From: Symsagittifera roscoffensis
Lineage: Eukaryota; Xenacoelomorpha; Acoela; Convolutidae
Length of the DNA: 64,000 nt
Reading direction: 5' to 3'
NCBI RefSeq assembly: GCF_963678635.1
Contig: NC_087067.1
Location: 46,240,001-46,304,000 of the forward strand
Of this stretch, positions 31,422 to 42,134 are shown piece after piece (position 1 is the stretch's first letter; each line of letters starts with the position of its first letter). The notes beneath the pieces were generated by a model. That model made no database searches. It saw only the letters and a program-made list of their open reading frames with translations, and was not told the origin of the DNA. The position numbers and the translations under genes are program-made.

Positions 31422-31755
31422 TTTTTGAGTGCCTTCTAAGCAAAAGCAAAATTATTATTCTTTTCTACAACGTAGGGGATAGCTTCATTTCACTTCAGCC
31501 ACTCAATTTATACCGAACAAAATTTGATCATTTTACCAAAAAAGAGCAGAAGGCTCCAAATTATGATTAAAAAAGTGGAAAAAAGGGGGAATATGTTGTC
31601 AGATAAATCAACGTTTAGGCAACATTGTATAATGTTGCCTAAATCAGCTAAATGCCCATAGTTTAATGCAACAAATTAAGGGGTGTAGGTAGGTTGGTGG
31701 TGGTATTTTTGTTCTGTAAAAGGTAGGAATGGGGGGTGGAAGGGTGGCTTAAATT
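31422..31755. other. Non-coding gap in Polinton
   Basis: AT-rich sequence between PolB and the left-end frames. AACATTGTATAATGTTGCCTAA near 31619-31642 forms a short palindrome that may act in transcription termination. Nothing else is seen. Confidence 0.4.
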
Positions 31756-34700
31756 TTATTTACCATTAAGGACGACCGAATATAGTTTCGGTTTTAGGGC
31801 GATGATTTCTCTGATCGGCTTCCCACCAGTCTCGTCTTTGAACTTCAGCACAACTTTCTTGTTGGTATCCTCGAACAAAAAATGGTCCTTATCGTAATTT
31901 GAAAAGTCAAAATCAGCTTTTATTTTCTCCAAGTCTCGGTATACGTCATCAGTTTTTATAGCGTAAATAAAACTATCCGTGTCGGAGTAAAGGAGTTCCA
32001 AGTTTAGATTTGGTTTCATTTTTTGATAATGAAACTGAAACATGAAACGCTTGGCGAGGTCTAGGATGGTCGCACCAACTATCATAGGTTTATCCCACAA
32101 TATTTTTGTTACTGAAAAGCTAATTGTGGCTAATTGATCGTCAATGATTTGAAAGCTTTTCATTGTGCTCAGAGCTGTTTTTTGTAAAAGTTCTCTCTCA
32201 TTCCTTACAATCTCCAGCTTCTTTCTTCCTAACTTAGACTCCATTGTCTTACCGAAAGCTGAATTAACAATTAGCTTGTAGAAGTTCACCTAGAATTTAT
32301 TTACCGCGGCTTTTCGTAGGCGGGTGTTGAGGTCGACAAAGGGTGCCATCCAGTGACTTTGGCGGAACTGAAGAACTTTTCCGAGGTGAGTTATTTTCAT
32401 TCCCAGCTCATGGTACAATTTTAGGGTAAGGTAGTGCAAAACATAACCTTCTTTAGGATGCAAGGTCTGTAGAAGCTTTGGCACTTTTGGCAGTGTGGTG
32501 ATTCCCAATTTTCCCAACATGTCGACTTGCTCGTTGCTCATTGCACCGATGTCCACTACTTCACGAGAGGGGGCAAGGGGGTAATCAGCAAAGACGTCGT
32601 GAAGCTCTTCGGGTATGGTTAAATTGACTTCAACTATATAACCCCACTCTGAGGTTTCGCTGGTGAGCAGTATGTCTGCCAGACTTTTTTCAACTATTGA
32701 AAAATCGTTTAAGGGCAAAGGGCAGTGTTTCATTATCCCCCCGTACAAATTGTTTGCATCAATATTGAGGATGTAGCTTGATGGTTCTGAGGGCGAAAAA
32801 TCGTCGAGGTATTTATTGTTTGCTTTGTAAAATTGGCGCGCGTAAACCGACGACATGCCTCCTCGTATCATTCGCTGCACAAGGTCTAGATATTCACGGT
32901 CCGTTAAGAGTTTCAGTTCGGGCTTACAAACTTTTAGAAAGGCGTCCCCGGAAAGGTTACTTGCCGTGAAGTAACAGGCGCAATCCAGCCCGTATGTTTG
33001 ATAGCAAACTTCACGAAAAGCTTCGAAAACGGAAGCAAGCAATAGCACATCTGTAGTCAAGTACAAGTCGTGGTAATCACCAAGTGAGCCACACTTCAGT
33101 TCGGTGAAAACTTTAAGGGCATGATTGTACTCGCTTCTTGAAACACTCACATCCCCTCCTGTTAGACTATTTTTCCACATTGCTCGTGGGGGAAGGCGAG
33201 TTTCTCGGAAGTTTTCGAATGAGTTGAAGTATGAGTAGGTGTAATGCCCTTTCTGTTTCAACAGACTGACTTTTTCACGTGAGTGGCCGAGTTTTTCAAA
33301 ATGGTTCTCCAGCAGAAAAAACTTTTCGTTGGGCAAATTATCGACAAGTTTTGCCAACGATGCTAGCATGAACCTATACGAATCGATGAATCTCAGATTT
33401 TCGTAGAGTTTTTTGATTTTTCCGTTTTTGTCCGTGTACGTTTTTATGTAGACTGAGATTGTCAAGGATATATATTTTTCTTCAGATGCGGGTATTACGG
33501 AAAAAGTGTTTTCCGAATCGCTTTTTGCCAGCGCTTTGATTATAAAGTGTAAATCATAATTTGACAAATTATGAGCTACCACTGGAATGTAATTTGTTGT
33601 TTTTCTATTAACGTTACACTCATTGTGTGCCCAACCCAGAAACTTGTTGGTGTATTGGCAATGATCAAGTACCACTTGATCATTGTCGGAAAAATCATTC
33701 TCGCATATCCAACAAATTGTAGCATCTTCCCGTTCCTGGTCTGTTATACCAGTGAAAGTGTAATATTTCCTTTTTTCTACGTAAATTTGTCTCGCTAACG
33801 ATTCAAGGGAGCTAAATAGCTCTTCCATCACATTCTTTTAAGCTCAAACTTTAACAGGTCTTTTTTCCCAAATTCGATTACTGCTAACGCGTAGCCGCAC
33901 GGTTGATGGATTTCAATTGTTTGCGTGCTAGACTTTCGCGGATCAGGTTGCGGTCCGTATACTGGTAAGAGCAGTGACTCCAAATCAAAGTAGATTACTC
34001 TGGGTACGTAACAACGAGCTGTTAAGTTTTTGAACTTGTGGTCATCTTTTCCCGGCTTGGGCATTGTTATGACGACATCTTCGTCTTGGTAGCACAGTTC
34101 TTGATGTCTTCTCAGAGTTTCGAATGAAGCGCATGTGTGGAAACATTTGCGACAAATCTCAGATTGAAATCGGTGCACTTTGTGCCGCACGTACTCGACC
34201 AGTTTCTGGAGATCACTTATCAACACATAGTGATATTTTGATCCATCTGTCAGCAGCAACAAGTCCACAATCAGGCTAGTAGTGAATCTGCTCGACACTC
34301 TTATGGGCAACAATTCGCCATCGTTGTACCTGAACAGAAAAATCATTTTTATACCTAGGTTTGGAATGAAATAAAAAGGGTGTTTGAATAGGTGAAGAAC
34401 ATTATTGAAGGAATTTTAAAATTTTTAGAAGGCAATTAGAATTTGCTTACCGGAAGACGTTGATTTGACAATTGTTCAATTTTTTAAATCTGTCCATATC
34501 CATCAGACCCATTGGCATTTCGTATTCCCCATTGATTTTCACAATTCCTTCTTTGTCGAGATTGTAGGTTGAGACTTTGTTTTTCTCCAGCCACCGTCTA
34601 GATGTGGGGTAGAGGGCCGGCTCATTCACATTGTGATATGCGGCAACAAAGCAGTAGAGAAAGCAACGGTGATCATCTTTAGTGTTGATATTTGTGAGCA

Positions 34701-35094
34701 GAGTAGATGCTGCGCTGAGTGCATCAGGTAGCTCGAGGTAGGATCCTGCTCTTATTGGTGAGAAGGCCGCGAAACTGATTTGCAATTTTTCAATTCTGTC
34801 AATAATCCATCCGCTACCATGAGAAGAGAACGAATTGACTTGGTTGACCATATGTTCAATCAGTTCCAAGAATTGAACCCCAGCTATTCCCTCGAAGTAC
34901 ACTGTCAATGTCTTAGTGTTCAGAAACAGCTTGGTCCTTTCGAAGTTTCCACTGTCCCCGTCTTGCACAGTGGGAATTTTGATCATTCCCACTTCCACGT
35001 GGAATTGCACCTTGTTCGGACCCTCTTTGACCCTTTCCAGTATAAGAGCATCTATTTCCTCCTTGTTTTGGATCATGACTTGAAGCAAATCCAT
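31756..35094 (-). pseudogene. Polinton protein-primed DNA polymerase B
   Basis: Family B polymerase of the Polinton type, present as several successive frames. The N-terminal segment starts at 35094. Exonuclease motifs follow: YFDLES (Exo I), HNLSNYD (Exo II), YLTTDVLLL (Exo III). Polymerase motif A is DANNLYGG, motif B is KLIVNSAFGKTME and motif C is YSDTDS, with LKPKLYS after it. All catalytic acidic residues are visible. A GT-AG intron candidate (about 34330-34449) separates the N-terminal part from the exonuclease part; introns in PolB are known for nematode Polintons. The gene looks broken (a few breaks). It would replicate the linear element from its ends with a protein primer. Confidence 0.95.
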
Positions 35095-35490
35095 TTATTT
35101 TTCACCAACTTTGAGATCGTATCGACGCAATTTGCCTCTGAACGCGCTTTCCGTTGGGGCAGCGGAAGACGTCGTCTCAATGCCGTCCCAAACTAGCAAT
35201 GCGTGCTTCTTCAGCAAGTGTTGTCCATAGCTTTCCGCGGTGAGAAATATTGTATGGCAATAGATACAATGACCATTCGAAGTCATGTCATGTACCAGCT
35301 CGACGTGCTCTCGGGCTTCCGACAAACTCTCGAATGACTCGAGACACTCATCGCAAACAGTTTGAGGAGGAGGGGGAGGAAGGATCTTGTGAACTTTTTG
35401 CTCATGTCTTCTCAAGTTCCTTTTAGAGCTCAGTATTTTTCCGCACTGCTGGCAAGGAACAGGTGTCGCGATAGAAGTAGAGTTCGGCAT
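35095..35490 (-). CDS. C2H2 zinc-finger protein upstream of PolB
   Basis: 131 codons with three C2H2 fingers: CQQCGK...H.QKVH near residues 13-34, CDECLE...HVELVH, and CIYCHT...HLLKKH. A Pro-rich linker lies between the first two. The frame stops where PolB begins, so it may be a separate DNA-binding protein or the N-terminal part of the polymerase transcript. No other frame in the element carries fingers of this type. Confidence 0.7.
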   Translation of the reverse strand: MPNSTSIATPVPCQQCGKILSSKRNLRRHEQKVHKILPPPPPQTVCDECLESFESLSEAREHVELVHDMTSNGHCIYCHTIFLTAESYGQHLLKKHALLVWDGIETTSSAAPTESAFRGKLRRYDLKVGEK

Positions 35491-37125
35491 TGTTTGTTGA
35501 AGTTACTGAAGTAATTCAGGAAAATTTCAAGAAGTAGAACTGGTTATGAAAAAGCAAAAGCGAGAAGTGACTAGCACCAAAAAAACTTTGCGGGTAAGGG
35601 CAAGTAGAAGCCATTAACGAGAGTTATACTTCGCCGTCTTGGCAATAAGTACTTTCCTTTCCAAAAACAGGGTTTATTCTAGCTTTAAGCTCTATATGTC
35701 TCATCACTCTGCTCAAGTGCAGGGGTTTTGTATACTAAAAACTGATTCATTTACAGCCTCAAACTTTTGCTGTTAATTTTAAGGGTTAGCGATAAAGTTT
35801 TGGCTTTTTTTAGGGGACTGGTTTAGACTTTCAATTAACATTTCAGCATTAAATTACAAAATTTAAAGCTTAGAATGATTCAGATAGAGCCTAAAACTTT
35901 TTCTGACTAATTTTAACCGTGAAACAGTAATTTCCTAATGATTTCAAGCCCACTTCTTGGTTTGCGTAAATAGGTATAATAAAAAGTAGAAACATGAGAT
36001 AAAAGTATTCAGAAAGTAAAGCCCTCAACTAACTAATTCAGTTGAAATAAACTAGTAAACTTAAAAAGTGAAAATTTTGCAAATTTGACACCTTGATAGT
36101 TACCGATGCATGATCAGCATAGATTGTCATTTGAATGTGTAAAAGATATCGGAATCAAAGTTTCCTTCATGTCATTCAGTGTCCCGTGAAACATTTCATA
36201 TCATGTCCTTCGAAATATTAAGGCATGGCCGTTTGGTTTAAGGGGCAATAGCTAACCCGGAGTTACTCGTCGCTACGCTCCTCGGGAACGCCTCCCGTTC
36301 TGTAATTTCAAGTGAAATTTTTTTTTTCAAAATAAAGGAAAACCTCAAACTTTTTATGTTGTGAAAAAAGGAAAAGTAATGTTTAAAAAAGTGTCTTTTA
36401 AATCTATCAACAAAAAAACCAGTAAGTTTTGTGGGACCTCGAGCACAGTTCTACTGGTCAAGTTCGAAATTTAAAAAACATAATTTTTTAACTTCTTTTT
36501 TCCTTCATTTTTAGCTTGAATTATTCGTTCTCGTTTTAAATTCAAGTGAATGTGGTTTGAAATTTTTAGGAGCTATCTGATACGTAATTAGGACAAGCGT
36601 AGAAATTAAAAAAAAACAATTATAGCCCAATCAATGAGAGTAGACGCTTAAAAAGTTTGATTTTTTGAGAAAATCTGATTTTTGTGAAAATATTGAAAAA
36701 AAAATTGGGAAAAAATTTTTTTCTCTCCAAATCCATTGAAACTACCCTCAATCAATTTGCCATGAATTTCTGAGCAGGGTTAAGGGTCATGTTCATTTTT
36801 CGAAAAAAAAAACATAATTTTTTTTTTTCACATTTTTACCAAAAAATTGTCCGTTTTACACCCAAAACATGTATATGAATGTAATATAATGCAGATTTAT
36901 GGCTTAAAACACTCTCTGTTACTTTGCGTAAGACCTGGCTAACCCCACCGGGCACAAAGTATGATGAGAGAGAGGACAGAGAGTGTTTGATAAAAAAGCC
37001 AAATAAATATGGTTGGACTACCAACAAGAAAATGTTGGACCCTTCCATATTTATCTTTCTTTTGAAAAGAAAGCAATATCCCGAAAAGGATATTCCAAAT
37101 GGGGTTCACTACTGAGCAAGTGTAT

Positions 37126-37161
<36 letters not shown>

Positions 37162-37409
37162 CTTTCTCAAACAACAATTTTAGCGTAAAATTGATCTCGG
37201 TTTGTGATTTTTTTTCTAGTTTTTCTCTAAGATTTTGCTGAAAATTTTACGGGGCAAACTTTAATTGATCTATTAAGCAAAATAAAAACTGAGACAAAAA
37301 ATATACACACAGTAATGTTAAAACAGCTTAGAAGTCAAATCAAACAAAAATGAAAATATAAAACCTTGGAATATTATTTGAAACAAAGGAAAGTTTTTTG
37401 TTTAAGTTA
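35491..37409. other. Non-coding Polinton segment
   Basis: 1.9 kb without a convincing gene. It contains the left inverted repeat (36179-36302) and a (TC)n run at 37130-37158. Short frames here are antisense to low-complexity DNA. Confidence 0.5.
36179..36302 (+). repeat. Left inverted repeat of the internal insert
   Basis: About 122 bp, near-perfect inverted match to 39752-39873. The core TTAAGGCATGGCCGTTTGGT and the GC-rich CTCGTCGCTACGCTCCTCGG are conserved. The two arms face each other across 3.45 kb. Confidence 0.9.
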
Positions 37410-38054
37410 TTAGAAACCTCGAAACTGTAGTTTTATCTTTTTTGGCGCATAGCAAGCTGCACTTGGAGGAGTGCCTTGAATGAGATCTGGGGTGACTAGA
37501 TCAATTGTCTCCGCACTAGATGAAACCCGAGCATCCGAATAGGAAGTTGATTGTTCTGGAGTTGAAACTGCTCCCCTAACAAACGACTCGGGAGACATTG
37601 CTGTCGGAATATCCCAGTACGCTTCGCGCTCTGCATAGTCACGAATACATCCCTCCTGATTTTCATACAACGGCATTGACTCGCAGTCATACGCGAAGAG
37701 AATTTTTCTTGGAGACTGCTCGAGCGAGGTTGTGTCGTTTATCTCCGTCTTTTCTAATGCCGGATAGCTCTCGTGAATAGTGCAACTCTCGTACATTCGT
37801 TTTCGATTCTGTCTAAGTAGATCGATGTGATCAAGGAGGTAGTTCGGTAGCATGATATGACTTTTTGTAGTCCATTCCTCGTTTTGATTCTCGTCGTTTT
37901 TTCGGGGAGCCAAGTCATTGAACGGACTTGCTGTAGACGGAGAGACTCTCTCTTTCTGTTGATGGATGACTGCAATCGACTCTCTCGTGTATGTTTGGTA
38001 GATAATTGTTCTTTCTCGATCAGACACTGAGATTATTTGTAAAGGACTAGTCAT
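37410..38054 (-). CDS. Unknown Polinton insert protein
   Basis: 214 codons (MTSPLQIISVSDRERTIIY...), hydrophilic, rich in Ser, Thr and acidic residues, with a short basic end (APKKIKLQFRGF). It looks largely disordered. It is the only minus-strand frame in the inverted-repeat-bounded segment and is divergent from the plus-strand genes at 38681 onward, with 626 bp between the start codons that could hold a bidirectional promoter. No family is recognised. Confidence 0.5.
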   Translation of the reverse strand: MTSPLQIISVSDRERTIIYQTYTRESIAVIHQQKERVSPSTASPFNDLAPRKNDENQNEEWTTKSHIMLPNYLLDHIDLLRQNRKRMYESCTIHESYPALEKTEINDTTSLEQSPRKILFAYDCESMPLYENQEGCIRDYAEREAYWDIPTAMSPESFVRGAVSTPEQSTSYSDARVSSSAETIDLVTPDLIQGTPPSAACYAPKKIKLQFRGF

Positions 38055-38680
38055 GACTTGAAGAGGTTTAAAGTTTTGTTAAAATGAAATGACTGAACTA
38101 CCGAAATGAAATTGAGAGAATGAAAAGTATGAAAAGTTTATTAATGAGAATGAGATCAGGAAAGGGGTGGCATAGTTCAATTAGGTCAAAGCTAATAACT
38201 TTTTAGGCGAGGCTATTAAATTTTATTCATTCTTTTAAGCATGACGCCTGAGGTCATGTTAGGAATGAATGTGAAAACCCGATTTTTTAGATTTATGTGA
38301 CAGCTTTATTATAGTGGCTACGGGCGAAAGCACTCAAAATCAAGTTTTCATGATAGTTTGCCAGACAATCATTGTTATGCTGTTAGAAATTCATTACCAT
38401 GATTCATAACGGTCATTAAAATAACCGTCACAATAAATAACACTAGAAGATTTTTAGAGTATAGCCGGGGGAAAAAGTAACTAAATACCCATATAAAAAG
38501 AGGTTTATCGTTAAAGAAATTATATCCTTGGTGATTAAGTCTTATCAATATGGCTTAGGGCGCTCGTAAGTTTTATCACCTAAATTTTTACTTTGGGAGC
38601 GCATGATCTGTCTCGTATACTGTGATCAGTCATTCTTCAACGTTCCACACTAAAAACCAATTGGTTGTTATTCATTTATA

Positions 38681-39040
38681 ATGTACGCTTCTCTTGACAC
38701 GGATGTAGACTTTTTCGATGATTTGAGGGATATATCTTCGAATGATAAACGTTTAGTTAGAGTCGGTGCAAAAACATTTGCACAGACCGGTACTTACATA
38801 ACTATCAAATTGTACAAAAAAGACGAAGAGGGAACTTTCAAGTATCGACAAGGAATAACTTTGTCAACTGGTGAATTCGAGTCCTTGGCGGACAATTACA
38901 CAAAAATTAAAAGGTTGACGAAAGCAAAAAACTGCGACGTGACTGAAAAACTTAGAAAAAAGCGAAACAAATCTAAAAAATCTTCATGCTCTGAAAAGGA
39001 ATGCGAAAGTGAAAACGATGATAACTGTCGGGTTGTGTAA
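38681..39040 (+). CDS. PC4-like ssDNA-binding protein
   Basis: 119 codons. Residues about 28-85 follow the PC4/Sub1 pattern: a Lys-containing first strand, then ITIKLYKKDEEGTFKYRQG, then GITLSTGEFESLADNYTKI. PC4 proteins have the corresponding IDIREYY...KGISL...W..L arrangement. A short acidic head precedes it and a Lys/Ser-rich tail follows (KKRNKSKKSSCSEKE). PC4 folds bind single-stranded or melted DNA as dimers in transcription or replication. It is plus strand, opposite to the Polinton core genes, and heads a three-frame cluster inside the inverted repeats. The assignment is by pattern and unconfirmed. Confidence 0.55.
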   Translation: MYASLDTDVDFFDDLRDISSNDKRLVRVGAKTFAQTGTYITIKLYKKDEEGTFKYRQGITLSTGEFESLADNYTKIKRLTKAKNCDVTEKLRKKRNKSKKSSCSEKECESENDDNCRVV

Positions 39041-39077
39041 CATTATCAACTCGTTATTCTATTGAAACTTCAAAGCA

Positions 39078-39404
39078 ATGGTTGAAGCAATGTATGAGCA
39101 ATCCCCTGATTATTTCAAACAGTTCCGTAAAAATTACAAATTTTTCATCCTGAATCATGAACCCAACTTTTTGGGCTTCGCATCAAAAGCAAATTTTGCA
39201 GTATCCTCCCATTCGAATAAATTAGATTTTTGCAACCATTCGATTGACAACGAAAAACATTATCATGTGCTGGTCGAATTTACGAAAGAGTCTACCGATT
39301 TACCTAACAAGATGACTTCAAAAGCCTTCGTTGTTCCTTGTCTTCTCTCTACATTCAAATATTTAATTTTGGGTTGCTCCAACTATTTTTGTCTGGCCCT
39401 CTGA
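39078..39404 (+). CDS. Possible HUH (Rep-type) nickase fragment
   Basis: 108 codons. KFFILNHEPN near residue 21 resembles Rep motif I (FTLNN), and KHYHVLVEF at 60-68 resembles motif II (HUH: His61-Tyr-His63). The spacing of about 37 residues fits Rep nucleases. The motif III Tyr is not evident, so the domain may be completed elsewhere by splicing or the match may be chance. The last ~25 residues are hydrophobic. The stop overlaps the next start (TGATG at 39402-39406), suggesting coupled translation or an intron across the junction. It lies 37 bp after the PC4-like gene. Confidence 0.4.
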   Translation: MVEAMYEQSPDYFKQFRKNYKFFILNHEPNFLGFASKANFAVSSHSNKLDFCNHSIDNEKHYHVLVEFTKESTDLPNKMTSKAFVVPCLLSTFKYLILGCSNYFCLAL

Positions 39405-39703
39405 TGGAAAAACTAAAAATAGCTGTGAATTATAACTCCATCAACAACTTAGATGTTAGTGGTGTTCCAGTTCGCAGACGATTGCCTCAAGTTTGCTTCG
39501 GCTCGCAGACTAATTCTGTTCAAACTCAAACTGACCTGATTACTAACGTAACAATTGAACGCTTTACTAATATTTTGAATGGTGAAAACGCTGCTGAGTT
39601 TTCTGAAATAATTGACATAATTTTAAGTGGGTATGGTTGTATGGAAATTGATTCAAACACTTTGTTTGTGAAATTTATCATGGAGAAGAAATTCAAGTTT
39701 TAA
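39404..39703 (+). CDS. Unknown insert protein downstream of HUH-like frame
   Basis: 99 codons from the Met at 39404 (MEKLKIAVNYNSINNLDVSG...); the same frame extends upstream to 39338. It has no recognised domain. It contains a basic RRRLPQVCFGSQ segment and an acidic helical part (ENAAEFSEIIDIIL). It probably belongs to the same transcription unit as the two frames before it. Confidence 0.4.
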   Translation: MEKLKIAVNYNSINNLDVSGVPVRRRLPQVCFGSQTNSVQTQTDLITNVTIERFTNILNGENAAEFSEIIDIILSGYGCMEIDSNTLFVKFIMEKKFKF

Positions 39704-39751
39704 ATATTGGATTTCTTTCGCTCTTTTATATCAAAAAAAATGTTACTACAC

Positions 39752-39873
39752 AAGCGGGAGGCGTTCCCGAGGAGCGTAGCGACGAGCAACGCCGGGTTAG
39801 CTATTGCCCCTTAAACCAAACGGCCATGCCTTAATATTTCAAAGGACTTGATATGAAACTTTTCGCGGTTCAC
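39752..39873 (-). repeat. Right inverted repeat of the internal insert
   Basis: Inverted partner of 36179-36302, about 90% identical or better. It includes GAGGAGCGTAGCGACGAG, noticeably GC-richer than its surroundings. Together the arms delimit a 3.7-kb segment. No clear target duplication flanks it. Confidence 0.9.
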
Positions 39874-39967
39874 ATAAACTTGCAGAAAAAAAATTTTGTT
39901 GTTAATAAGAATGAATTGAAAAAAAAAAACGAATTTATAAATTTTACAAAAACATCAATAAATTAAT

Positions 39968-40405
39968 TTAGAATAACATATGTTTGGCAAATCTTATCAA
40001 ATCATGATCATTAAGTTTGAAACCTATTGGAAATTTGTTTGTAATTATAACATGAGCAACATAAATACAATAAAGTCCGCATAACACTGAATCAGCTGAT
40101 TGTATTGGTTTTTTCAACAGTAGCTGATTTCCCTCGTGAATTGTACGTCGCATATTCTTGTACACGAGGGGATAATCACATAATCGTTTACCTAGAGGAT
40201 CTGCGAAGAATATCTGTCCTCCAGCTTGAGCAAAAAGCAACCAGTGGGTTCCAGGTTGATCCGATGGTGAGGCATTCATAATCATGAATGTATTATCGTT
40301 TTTCAGTACTGAAGAGCATGGCAAATCTGCCGGAAAAACACCTCTAAAGCGATGTTTCAGATGTTTACAACGGTTAATAATTTCTACTAGTTGAAGATTA
40401 TCCAT
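39968..40405 (-). CDS. Adenain-like cysteine protease
   Basis: 145 codons. The catalytic order matches the adenovirus/Polinton maturation protease (C5 type): His54 in GTHWLLF, Asp69 in FADPLG, Gln102 in IQSADS, Cys109 in VLCGLYC. The length is close to the compact Polinton proteases. It would cleave capsid precursors during virion maturation. It stands 8 bp from the end of the major capsid gene and on the same strand, in the usual Polinton virion module. The frame looks intact. Confidence 0.92.
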   Translation of the reverse strand: MDNLQLVEIINRCKHLKHRFRGVFPADLPCSSVLKNDNTFMIMNASPSDQPGTHWLLFAQAGGQIFFADPLGKRLCDYPLVYKNMRRTIHEGNQLLLKKPIQSADSVLCGLYCIYVAHVIITNKFPIGFKLNDHDLIRFAKHMLF

Positions 40406-40412
40406 GTCTATC

Positions 40413-41728
40413 TTAGGTCATAAGAGTGTTTTTGGTAATTTTTCTATCTGAACACACATAAACTGTTGATGCACGCTCTCCCATAAACAATAACTCGACG
40501 TTATTACCGAGACCTGCGTCAAACTTGAGTTCGAGCGAAATAGTGCAATTGGTCAATTCAGGATGAATAAAATCGTGTGAAGCCTCCTGAGTAGACGTGA
40601 GATCAAAAGCCATAATATAATGATTATCATAATTAGCGAGACTGATTCCATGACTTGTGTTTAAAACAAAATCAAGAGCCTCAAGCGTATTGTAATAAAT
40701 TCTTTTATTGTCTGATGTTGAGATGGGAGTTCCGAAAATGGGTAGACCGTTTCTGTACACAATGATTTCATTCAACCCAAATTTCTGGTAATGAAAAGGG
40801 TTTGTTCTATTAGTACCCAAATATGCTTCGTTTATGCTCATTGCTACTATCATTCTTCGAACAGGTTCTTTTGCAAAAACATCCTCTTGTCGCCAGCTTT
40901 GTACTCCTGCAGTTGCGAGAAACGTTTTTGATACTACTTCGATGTAATTGTAAATTGCCGGGTTCTTCAACAAAGTTTTTTCTATTGATGAGAGAACATA
41001 GTCAGTCACAGTCATCTTTCTGACATAGAGGTTAGCTTCGATTATTTGGACCTTGTAGTGTTTAGCTGCATCTTCAGATATGACAACAAAATCATTAGGA
41101 CAACGTCTAAGAGACAATCTTATTGTCACACCGCTAAGTAGATGCTTGTCACACGACAAAAAGTCGCAAGCATTTTACCAAATAGCTTCAGCTCGCTCGA
41201 GGCCGCAACGAGACCTTTACGCTCCGTAACACCATCAGCTCTCCTTCCAGCACGATCAATGGCTGATGGATTTTCTTCAAAATAATAACCTTGACAAGCC
41301 AACCATGTTTTCTTAGCATCATTACCGTATGAAAACTCGGTCTCAATAAAGCTTTTATGGGCAAAATTAGCATTGGTAGTTGATATTTTTTCACCATTCA
41401 GAGACAGTGTACACTCAGAAAATAATGAAGATAAAGGATTGTTAACAAAATACGGCGTATCTCTGTTTGCCGCCTCTGTAGCATGCGTTCGAAGCACGTT
41501 TCCATTGCTTCGAACAATTCGTGCAACTATTTCCAAACGAGTACGTTGAAGATCGATGAAATTATTTCTGTCGCCGAGTACTTCAAACTCGAGCATAGGA
41601 CCATCAGGAGAGTAGGAAGGTCCAATTTTTTGGGTGAATGCATTTTCAAAAGTGACAAGTAAAGGCGGTTTCTCAAATAAGTCCAAGGAGCTGTGAGTTG
41701 CTTCACTCGGGATTAAATTAGAAATCAT
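40413..41728 (-). pseudogene. Major capsid protein (double jelly-roll)
   Basis: Two overlapping frames together cover a capsid-sized region. The N-terminal part has FENAFTQKIGPSYSPDGPML and FIDLQRTRLEIVARIV, and LSSLFSECTLSLNGEKIS follows. The C-terminal part has GLNEIIVYRNGLPIFGTPI and ISLELKFDAGLGNNVELLF. These resemble the double jelly-roll major capsid proteins of Polintons and adintoviruses. It is placed between protease and the core protein, as usual. It appears broken (about one break). It would form the hexameric capsomers of the virion. Confidence 0.85.
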
Positions 41729-42134
41729 TTTTAACCCTTGTAAAGAAATCGGAGCGACTTCTCTGTGCAGTTCGTTTTCTGGGAATGACGCGTCTCGTTT
41801 TTCGTTTATACGCCGTCGTTCTTTTCGGATGACTTTTCCGAGATCTACTTCCTCCTCCTACTTTCTTTTTGATTGTTTTTCTAACGGTGCTTTTGAGTGC
41901 CTGCTTAGGACTTTTTCTTTTTGTTGCAACTTCTATCAGTTCTGGAGCTGCCTGAAGAAGTAGTTCTTTTCCGATTTTTTTAGCCGCGGGTATCACAAAT
42001 TTTCGAGCCAGTGGAAGTGCGACTCTTCCTATTCCCAAGGCTAATGCACCGAAGCCACTGCCTCGTTGTCTATAATGCCCCGAGAAATGTGGTAGGTTTG
42101 CTTGGTTGTGGTAATATGAATCCATTTTGATCAA
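41718..42134 (-). CDS. Basic virion core protein, pX/pVI-like
   Basis: 138 codons. A glycine-rich start (YRQRGSGFGALALGIGRVAL) leads into an amphipathic helix (ARKFVIPAAKKIGKELLLQA), then a very basic tail (KSHPKRTTAYKRKTRRVIPR). This layout matches small Polinton/adintovirus core proteins that resemble adenovirus pX or pVI, which package DNA or disrupt membranes. It overlaps the minor capsid gene by 4 bp and the capsid gene by 11 bp, in a tight minus-strand cluster. Confidence 0.7.
   Translation of the reverse strand: MIKMDSYYHNQANLPHFSGHYRQRGSGFGALALGIGRVALPLARKFVIPAAKKIGKELLLQAAPELIEVATKRKSPKQALKSTVRKTIKKKVGGGSRSRKSHPKRTTAYKRKTRRVIPRKRTAQRSRSDFFTRVKNDF

Noticed and set aside
36924-37160. 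Arg-Glu repeat frame and neighbours
   Set aside because: Produced by the (TC)n run at 37130-37158.
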